Assembly: GCA_029263635.1 (NCBI GenBank)
Contig: JAJUFY010000048.1
Location: 1-11,191 of the forward strand
Direction: 5' to 3'
DNA from: Ectothiorhodospiraceae bacterium
GTDB lineage: Bacteria > Pseudomonadota > Gammaproteobacteria > Nitrococcales > AK92
Length of the DNA stretch: 11,191 bases
How positions within the stretch are numbered: the first letter of the stretch is position 1; each line of letters starts with the position of its first letter. The notes beneath the pieces are model-generated. The model did not search any database. It saw only the letters and a program-made list of their open reading frames with translations, and was not told where the DNA came from. The translations under genes and the position numbers were made by a program. Below are positions 5,545 to 10,472 of this stretch, in pieces.

Positions 5545-7247
5545 GCGGCGACGCAGCCCGGCTGCAACGTTACCGCGAGCGGCTGGCCGGAGCGCTGCGG
5601 GCCCTTGCCGGGGCCCCGCAGCTGGCGGTCAGCTTCGATGGCGCGCCGGCGCATCTGGACGCAGACGGCGCTCACCTCCCCCCGCTGCAGCAGCCTCCCG
5701 CCGAATGGACGAGCTGGCGCGCCCTGGCCGATCGTCTGGCGCTGCGATTCCGTCATCCCCTGCCCCTGTCCCGGCCGTTGCCGGACAGGCTGGCGCCGCT
5801 GGTGGAAGCGCTGTGGCAGGCTCGGCTCGAGGCCATCGGCGCACGCGAGTGGCCCGGCGTTGCCGCCAACCTGCAGGCAAGCCTGCTCGAGAGCGGCCGC
5901 GCCGCAGCGTCCCGGCCGGCAGCGGCAAGCCTGCCGGAACGGCTCAGGCTGATCGCCCACCATCGTCTCGGCGTTCTTCCCCTGCCGGCAGGCCTGGAGC
6001 AGGAGGTGACGGGCTGGGAGGCGGAGCTGCTGGCAGACGGAATCGAACTCGGGACCCTGGCGGCCGCTGCGGAGTCCCCGCGCCGCTACGCCGCCCTGGC
6101 CGTATGGATCGCCCGGCGCCTGAGCGACAGCAGCGTCGCCCCGGACCAGGGCTCGGCTGCGCGGCAACGCAGCCAGGCGCCGGACAGCGACGCGCCGGTC
6201 AGCCGCGGACGCCGGCGTCAGGGCCATACCGGTCACGCTCAGACTCCCGAGCCGCCCGGCAGCGATTCCGCATCCTCCGTCCCTTACCGGATCTTCAGCC
6301 GCGCTCACGACCAGACCCTGCGTCCCGGCGATCTGGCCCCGCCGGACGAGCTGGCACGGCTGCGGCGCCGACTGGACGTCGTCGCAGGCCCTCAGCGGCG
6401 GCTGGTGGCGCGCCTGGCTCGGCGCCTGGAACGCCAGTTGCGCACGCCCAGCCCCACAGGCTGGCAGGACCAGCAGGAACAGGGCTGGCTGGATCCGCGC
6501 CGGCTGCACCGGCTGATCGTCGACCCGGGCTGGCCGCTCCCCTACCGTCAGCGTCTCGCCCGGCAGCGGCGGGATACCGTGGTCTGCCTGCTGCTGGACA
6601 ACTCCGCCTCCATGCGCGGGCAGCGCATACAACTGGCAGCCCTGTGCGCGGATCTGCTGACCTGCAGCCTGGAGCGCTGCGGCATTGGCGTCGAAGTGCT
6701 CGGCTTTACCACTGCCGACTGGGACGGCGGCGCGGCGGCCGCGGCCTGGCGCGCCGCCGGGCGGCCACCTCAGCCCGGACGCATCGCCGTTCGCCGGCAC
6801 CTGCTCTACAAGAGCGCCGACCAGCCGTGGCGGCGGGCGCGCAACGGCCTGGGCCTGATGCTCAGGGACGACCTGCTGAAGGAAAACCTGGACGGCGAGG
6901 CCCTGGCGTGGGCGGCACGGCGGCTGCTCAGCCGGCCGGAACGGCGCCGCATCCTGATCATGCTCGGCGACGGCGCGCCTCACGAGCGCGCCACCGCCGA
7001 AGCCAATGGCGAGGGCTATCTGCGCGCCCACCTGCAGACGGTGGTCGCGCGCCTGCAGCGCCTGCCGGACCTCGAGCTGCTGGCGATCGGCTTCGGCCCC
7101 GGCGTCGAGCAGGACGTCCCGCGGGCGGTACGCCTGCGCAGTCCGCTGCAGCTGGCCCCGGCACTGACCGAGGAACTGGTGAGGCTGCTCGGTCCGAGGC
7201 GGCCGCGGGCGCAGCGGCTGCGCCGCGGCCGGCCGCTCGGAGACTAG
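5541..7247 (+). CDS. cobT: CobT-type VWA-domain protein
   Basis: A 568-residue protein starting at the ATG that overlaps the cobS stop. The reading frame is open further upstream, but that part is antiparallel noise over cobS. The C-terminal half is clearly CobT: VPYRIFSRAHD (near 249), then a VWA domain with MIDAS motif DNSAS (353-357), LERCGIGVEVLGFTT, YKSADQPWRRAR, LLKENLDGEALAWA and Asp477 in LGDGAPH. The MIDAS metal site is what VWA partners use to contact substrate or AAA+ subunits. Residues 1 to about 193 are poorly conserved. The linker (about 194-248) is rich in Arg, Gln, Ser and Pro, where canonical CobT and the related BchD/ChlD carry a strongly acidic stretch. The 3' end contains a strong hairpin and shares CTAG with the opposing gene. 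It is expected to work with the upstream CobS-type ATPase. Confidence 0.92.
   Translation: MSGDAARLQRYRERLAGALRALAGAPQLAVSFDGAPAHLDADGAHLPPLQQPPAEWTSWRALADRLALRFRHPLPLSRPLPDRLAPLVEALWQARLEAIGAREWPGVAANLQASLLESGRAAASRPAAASLPERLRLIAHHRLGVLPLPAGLEQEVTGWEAELLADGIELGTLAAAAESPRRYAALAVWIARRLSDSSVAPDQGSAARQRSQAPDSDAPVSRGRRRQGHTGHAQTPEPPGSDSASSVPYRIFSRAHDQTLRPGDLAPPDELARLRRRLDVVAGPQRRLVARLARRLERQLRTPSPTGWQDQQEQGWLDPRRLHRLIVDPGWPLPYRQRLARQRRDTVVCLLLDNSASMRGQRIQLAALCADLLTCSLERCGIGVEVLGFTTADWDGGAAAAAWRAAGRPPQPGRIAVRRHLLYKSADQPWRRARNGLGLMLRDDLLKENLDGEALAWAARRLLSRPERRRILIMLGDGAPHERATAEANGEGYLRAHLQTVVARLQRLPDLELLAIGFGPGVEQDVPRAVRLRSPLQLAPALTEELVRLLGPRRPRAQRLRRGRPLGD
7201..7230. terminator. Strong hairpin at the convergent cobT/DUF1330 junction
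   Basis: GGCCGCG pairs with CGCGGCC and, after one bulged G, GCGCAG pairs with CTGCGC around a CGG loop, giving a 13-bp stem inside the last cobT codons. No T-run follows on either strand, so it is not a textbook intrinsic terminator. With no intergenic space it is the only visible structure that could slow polymerase from either side. Arg-rich, G+C-rich coding sequence could also produce it by chance. Confidence 0.3.
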
Positions 7248-7534
7248 CTCAGGCTCTCCACGACCATGAACTGGCCGGTAGCGGCATTGGCCCGATAGCG
7301 GCGCGCTTCCTGGTATTCGGGAGAGTTGTAGCAGGCCTGGGCCTGCTCGACGCTGTCGAACTCGATGATGGCAATCCGCCCGGGAGGCTCGGCGCCCTCC
7401 AGCCCCACTCTGCGGCCGCCGCGTGCCAGAGGCCGGCCGCCGAACTTCTCGATCGCCAGCGTCGCCCGTTTAGCGTATTCCTGATAGGCCTCCGGGTCGT
7501 GGACGTCGACCAGGCCAATCCAATAACCAGCCAT
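7244..7534 (-). CDS. DUF1330-family small protein
   Basis: A 96-residue protein with the DUF1330 (dimeric alpha/beta-barrel, ferredoxin-like) pattern: GYWIGLVDVHDPEAYQEYA near the N-terminus, then GRIAIIEFDSVEQAQACYNS in the middle and a closing YRANAATGQFMVVES. No signal peptide or membrane segment is seen. AAGGAGC lies about 6 bases before the ATG. It follows coxG by 54 bases on the same strand and is probably co-transcribed from the coxG promoter. Its TAG stop and that of cobT are the two strands of one CTAG. The family has no settled biochemical function. The location suggests an accessory role for the molybdenum enzyme or its substrate, but nothing in the sequence shows one. Confidence 0.88.
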   Translation of the reverse strand: MAGYWIGLVDVHDPEAYQEYAKRATLAIEKFGGRPLARGGRRVGLEGAEPPGRIAIIEFDSVEQAQACYNSPEYQEARRYRANAATGQFMVVESLS

Positions 7535-7588
7535 GCGCTGCTCCTTAGTCGTGCGTGAGAGATAAGGAAGTCGTGCCGACCGGCCGCG

Positions 7589-8143
7589 TTACAGCAGCAC
7601 GAAGGCGGCGGCCGCGGCGGCGACGATCACGCCGGCGGCGATTACCCATCCGAGGCGGCTGCCGCCCGCGGCCGCCGGCGCAGCGGCCGCTGCCGGCTGG
7701 CCGCCACTGACCTGGGCGACGAAGTTGCGGAAGAAATCGTCCGCGGTCTTGCGCACCACGCCCTGGATCACCCGGCTGCCGACGCTGGCCAGTTTTCCGG
7801 CCACCTCCGCGCTGGCGGTATAGCGCAGCACCGTTTCCTCAGGCCCGCTCTCCTCGAGCTCCACGCGTGCCCAGCCCTTGGCAGCGCCGGCAACCCCGCC
7901 CTGCCCCTGGCCGGAGATGGTGTAGCTGCGCGGAGCGTCGATCTCGGAGAGGTCGACCTTGCCGTTGAAGCGAGCCTTGATGGAGCCGATCTTGCTGACG
8001 ATGCGCGCAGTGAAGGTGGTATCGGACTCCTTCTCCAGAGCTTCGCAGCCGGGGATCGACGCCTGCAGAACTGCTGGATTGTTGAGCGCTTCCCAGACTT
8101 GCGTCCTGGGCGCAGGGATGCGGTGCTCGCCGGAAATCTCCAT
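7589..8143 (-). CDS. coxG: CoxG-family SRPBCC protein with C-terminal membrane anchor
   Basis: A 184-residue protein. Residues 1 to about 146 form the CoxG/SRPBCC fold, with the family features VWEALNNPAVLQASIPGCE (16-34), KVDLSEIDAPRSYTISGQG (62-80) and a late amphipathic helix around DDFFRNFVAQ. An Ala/Pro-rich linker (about 149-160) leads to one hydrophobic helix (about 164-184) that ends the protein, so the soluble domain should face the cytoplasm from a C-terminal anchor. CoxG proteins accompany CO-dehydrogenase-type molybdenum hydroxylases and are thought to recruit the enzyme to the membrane and connect it with quinone. The ATG has GAGGAGG 8 bases upstream. It has its own candidate promoter, and DUF1330 follows. 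The family name does not imply that the enzyme oxidises CO. Confidence 0.93.
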   Translation of the reverse strand: MEISGEHRIPAPRTQVWEALNNPAVLQASIPGCEALEKESDTTFTARIVSKIGSIKARFNGKVDLSEIDAPRSYTISGQGQGGVAGAAKGWARVELEESGPEETVLRYTASAEVAGKLASVGSRVIQGVVRKTADDFFRNFVAQVSGGQPAAAAAPAAAGGSRLGWVIAAGVIVAAAAAAFVLL

Positions 8144-8167
8144 AGGTGCGTCCTCCTCGGTCCGCTA

Positions 8168-8183
8168 TTTATCTATCGATCAT
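8168..8183. promoter_or_regulatory. Second candidate TetR operator, upstream of coxG
   Basis: TTTATC-TATC-GATCAT matches 9 of the 10 fixed positions of TTnATC-N4-GATnAA, the pattern found at the coxM promoter. It lies directly downstream of the predicted coxG transcription start (near 8185), where a bound repressor would block elongation. The inner ATC-N4-GAT dyad is exact. Confidence 0.35.
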
Positions 8184-8191
8184 TATCGGCG

Positions 8192-8219
8192 ATGATAGCG
8201 GCTGAAGCGAAAAACTCAA
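8192..8219 (-). promoter_or_regulatory. Candidate sigma70 promoter of coxG-DUF1330
   Basis: On the minus strand TTGAGT (8219-8214, 4 of 6) is followed after 16 bases by TATCAT (8197-8192, 5 of 6 to TATAAT). The predicted start near 8185 leaves a leader of about 40 bases with a strong GAGGAGG ribosome site. It is the best -10 match among the candidate promoters in this window. Confidence 0.5.
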
Positions 8220-8221
8220 GA

Positions 8222-8250
8222 GGGAAACAGGGCCGGCAGTGCCGCCGGCC
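8222..8250 (-). terminator. Possible terminator after the tetR gene
   Basis: On the minus strand GGCCGGC-GGCACT-GCCGGCC (8250-8231) forms a 7-bp stem and 6-base loop shortly after the tetR stop, followed by CTGTTTCCC. The T-tract is poor and an overlapping palindrome GCCGCCGGCCGGCGGC could fold instead. Termination is therefore likely but incomplete. Confidence 0.4.
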
Positions 8251-8255
8251 GGCGG

Positions 8256-8927
8256 CTAGGCCCCCGACACTCCGGGCTGCCGGACCTGGTCGGCGAAGAA
8301 CCGCCGCAGGGTGGCGGGCGTGCCTTCGATGAAGCTGTACACCACCCGCTCGATGTGCCCGCTCAGGTCGTCGGGGATGGGGAGGTGATAGATCCACTTG
8401 CGGATGGCCAGGTAGTAGATCCCGCCATGCAGGTCCCAGGCCAGCTCCAGCTCTTCGGGCTGCAGCGGTACCTCATCGGTAGAAGGCAGGTTCGCCACTT
8501 CCCGCATTTCGGTGCAGACCGGCACGAACAGTTTCTCCTGCACGATCCCGAGGTAGCGCTCGGTGATGTTGACGCCCTTCAGGCCGGAGAACATGAAGAT
8601 CCGCACCCACTCGTAGTTGAAGATCACCTGGGTGTACTCGCGGTACAGGGTGACCAGCCGCTCCTGCAGCGGCCGGCTGCGATCGACGATCAGCGTCTCC
8701 CAGTGCGGCTGCCAGCGCTTGATGTACACCTCGTGATAGACCCGCTCGACCAGGCTCTCCTTGCTCGGGAAATAGCGGTACAGCAATGGCTGGGTAATTC
8801 CCAGGCGCTTGGCCAGTTCCCGGGTCTGGCCCTCGAAGCCGACTTCGGCAAAGAAACGGATAGCTCCCTCAACGATCTGGCGTTCGCGCTGCTCGGGCGT
8901 GAGCCGCCGCCGCTTCCCTGTTTCCAT
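8256..8927 (-). CDS. TetR-family transcriptional regulator
   Basis: A 223-residue protein from the ATG at 8927. The N-terminal helix-turn-helix is clear: RQIVEGAIRFFAEVGFEG followed by TRELAKRLGITQPLLYRYF (35-53) and SKESLV. The remaining ~160 residues are helical and ligand-binding in this family. The frame is open to a GTG at 8972. A candidate promoter (8962-8990) would start transcription inside that extension, and TetR proteins normally begin shortly before the DNA-binding domain, so a later start is preferred. GTG at 8933, with GGAG 5 bases upstream, is an equally good choice and adds only two residues. It is divergent from coxM and upstream of coxG, so control of both is the natural guess, as a repressor relieved by the substrate or a metabolite. 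The ligand is unknown. Confidence 0.93.
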   Translation of the reverse strand: METGKRRRLTPEQRERQIVEGAIRFFAEVGFEGQTRELAKRLGITQPLLYRYFPSKESLVERVYHEVYIKRWQPHWETLIVDRSRPLQERLVTLYREYTQVIFNYEWVRIFMFSGLKGVNITERYLGIVQEKLFVPVCTEMREVANLPSTDEVPLQPEELELAWDLHGGIYYLAIRKWIYHLPIPDDLSGHIERVVYSFIEGTPATLRRFFADQVRQPGVSGA

Positions 8928-8961
8928 CCCCACCGTTACTCCACTCCGTAAACCAGGCGAC

Positions 8962-8990
8962 ATTCTCATCACCCGTCAGCAGGACTACAA
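8962..8990 (-). promoter_or_regulatory. Candidate promoter of the tetR gene
   Basis: On the minus strand TTGTAG (8990-8985) is followed after 17 bases by GAGAAT (8967-8962, 4 of 6). The match is modest. If correct, transcription starts near 8955, which rules out the upstream GTG at 8972 and favours a start at 8933 or 8927. Confidence 0.3.
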
Positions 8991-9011
8991 GCGCACCGCT
9001 TCGTCCCCTGG

Positions 9012-9040
9012 TCGCCACAACGTTAATCAAATGATAAATT
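9012..9040 (+). promoter_or_regulatory. Candidate promoter of the coxMSL-type operon, extended -10
   Basis: TCGCCA (9012-9017, 4 of 6) and TAAATT (9035-9040, 4 of 6) are 17 bases apart. The -10 is preceded by TG one base away, giving an extended -10 TG-A-TAAATT. Transcription would start near 9047, about 40 bases before coxM. The dyad at 9023-9038 covers the -10, so a bound protein should block this promoter. Confidence 0.45.
9023..9038. promoter_or_regulatory. Candidate TetR operator between tetR and coxM
   Basis: TTAATCA-AA-TGATAAA is a 16-bp dyad with six of seven arm positions paired. It lies in the divergent region and over the -10 of the coxM promoter, the standard place for the operator of a divergently encoded TetR repressor. 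Weaker forms of the same pattern occur at the coxG and xdhC promoters. Confidence 0.5.
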
Positions 9041-9070
9041 ACAGCAATCGAGCTATTCGCCGCCAATCCC

Positions 9071-9078
9071 AGGAGGAG
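9071..9078 (+). promoter_or_regulatory. Ribosome binding site that fixes the GTG start of coxM
   Basis: AGGAGGAG lies 9 bases before GTG at 9088. The same frame is open back to 8809, but no upstream ATG or GTG in it has a comparable site, and the family N-terminus (KSPQFEYVRPGSLDQAL) begins exactly here. Confidence 0.85.
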
Positions 9079-9087
9079 AGCGAAGAC

Positions 9088-9987
9088 GTGAAGTCACCAC
9101 AATTCGAATACGTACGGCCAGGCTCGCTCGACCAGGCGCTGGCCATCCTTGCCGAGCACGGCGATGAGGCCAAGGTGATCGCCGGCGGCCAGAGCCTGGT
9201 GCCGACGATGAACATGCGCCTGGCTGCGCCAAGCCTGCTGGTGGACCTGAACCACGTTCCCGGGCTGACCGGCATCGAGCTGCGCGGCAAGTGGCTGCGC
9301 ATCGGCGCCCTGACCCGCCATGCCGAAATGGCCCGGTCGCCGGAGGTCGCCCGCCACGCCCCGCTCCTGGCCCGCGCCGCGCCCTACATCGCCCATGCGG
9401 CGATCCGCAACCGCGGCACCTTCGGCGGCAGCCTGGCGACCGCCGATCCGGCCTCGGAATGGCCCGCCTGCTGCCTGACGTTGGGGGCGCGCATCCACCT
9501 GGCAAGCCGCGACGGCACCCGGGTGGTCCCGGCTGAGGAATTCTTCGAGGGCGTCTACCAGACCGCCATCGAACCGCACGAACTGATCACCCACGTCGAG
9601 GTCCCGGCTGCCACCGACAGCATGCTCTACGGCTTCGATGAACTGACGCGGCGCAAGGGCGACTACGCCATCGTCGGCCTGGCCGCGCAGGCGCGGGTCG
9701 GCGCCAAGGGGCCGCTGAAGCTGTTCAGGCGCGACGACCGGCGCCTGCACGAAGTACGACTGGGCTTCTTCGGCGTGGGCGAGACCCCGGTGCTGGCCCA
9801 GCGGGCAGCCGCCGCGCTCGAGGGCAAGGTCCTGGACGCCGAGGCCATTCAGGCGGCGCAGGCTGCCCTGGCCGACGACTTCGAGCCCCTGAGCGACCTC
9901 TACACCTCGTCCGAGGCCAAGGCCCACATGGCCCGTGTGCTTCTCGGCCGCGTGCTGAATGCATTGAGCGGAGACCACAGCGCATGA
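9088..9987 (+). CDS. coxM: FAD-binding medium subunit of a xanthine-oxidase-family hydroxylase (CoxM type)
   Basis: A 299-residue subunit that starts at GTG. The two FAD-contact motifs of the family are present: AGGQSL (32-37) and TFGGSLATADPASE (111-124), preceded by AAIRNRG. The C-terminal CO_deh_flav_C domain follows from about residue 175. The length is normal (about 290). The subunit passes electrons from the iron-sulfur protein to the electron acceptor and lies at the cytoplasmic side of the complex. Gene order medium-small-large with ATGA overlaps is that of CO dehydrogenase (coxMSL) and several N-heterocycle hydroxylases such as nicotine dehydrogenase. The symbol marks the family only. 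The insertion around residues 205-222 (rich in Lys and Arg) may be a local loop variant. Confidence 0.95.
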   Translation: MKSPQFEYVRPGSLDQALAILAEHGDEAKVIAGGQSLVPTMNMRLAAPSLLVDLNHVPGLTGIELRGKWLRIGALTRHAEMARSPEVARHAPLLARAAPYIAHAAIRNRGTFGGSLATADPASEWPACCLTLGARIHLASRDGTRVVPAEEFFEGVYQTAIEPHELITHVEVPAATDSMLYGFDELTRRKGDYAIVGLAAQARVGAKGPLKLFRRDDRRLHEVRLGFFGVGETPVLAQRAAAALEGKVLDAEAIQAAQAALADDFEPLSDLYTSSEAKAHMARVLLGRVLNALSGDHSA

Positions 9988-10472
9988 GCGACACCACCTA
10001 CGAGCTCAACCTGACCGTCAACGGCGAGCGCGTCAGCCGCCGCGTCAGTCCACGCCTGTCCCTGGCCGACTTCCTGCGCGAGGAGCTGCACCTGACCGGC
10101 ACCCACGTCGGCTGCGAGCAGGGTGCCTGCGGCGCCTGCACCGTGCGCCACAACGGCGATCAGGTACGCGCCTGTCTGATGTATGCCGTGCAGGCCGAGG
10201 GGGCCGAAATCGAGACCGTCGAAGGCCTGACCGAGAGCGGCGAGCTGGCTGCGCTGCAGGACGCCTTCCACCGCAATACCGCCTTGCAGTGCGGCTTCTG
10301 CACGCCCGGCATGCTGATCGCCGCCGCCGACCTGCTCAAGCACAACCCCAAGCCCAGCCGCGAGCAGATCCGCGCCGGCCTGTCCGGCAACTACTGCCGC
10401 TGTACCGGCTACCACGCCATCGTCGACGCCGTGGCCGAGGCCTGCGGCAACAACGAGGAGGCCGCTGAATGA
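9984..10472 (+). CDS. coxS: 2x[2Fe-2S] small subunit of the hydroxylase (CoxS type)
   Basis: A 162-residue iron-sulfur subunit. All eight cysteines are present: the plant-ferredoxin-type cluster uses Cys44, Cys49, Cys52 and Cys64 (C-x4-C-x2-C-x11-C), and the helical C-terminal domain uses Cys103, Cys106, Cys138 and Cys140 (C-x2-C-x31-C-x-C). The motifs GCEQGACGACTV and QCGFCTPGM are standard, and the sequence GNYCRCTGY closes the second site. It carries electrons from the molybdenum centre to FAD. Both ends overlap neighbouring genes by ATGA, so the three subunits are probably made in fixed proportion. No export signal is seen, which agrees with a cytoplasmic enzyme tethered by CoxG. Confidence 0.97.
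   Translation: MSDTTYELNLTVNGERVSRRVSPRLSLADFLREELHLTGTHVGCEQGACGACTVRHNGDQVRACLMYAVQAEGAEIETVEGLTESGELAALQDAFHRNTALQCGFCTPGMLIAAADLLKHNPKPSREQIRAGLSGNYCRCTGYHAIVDAVAEACGNNEEAAE

Noticed and set aside
5277..7031. Long minus-strand open frame (584 codons) opposite cobT
   Set aside because: Antisense shadow. The plus-strand frame has a complete VWA domain and conserved CobT motifs, and this frame has none.
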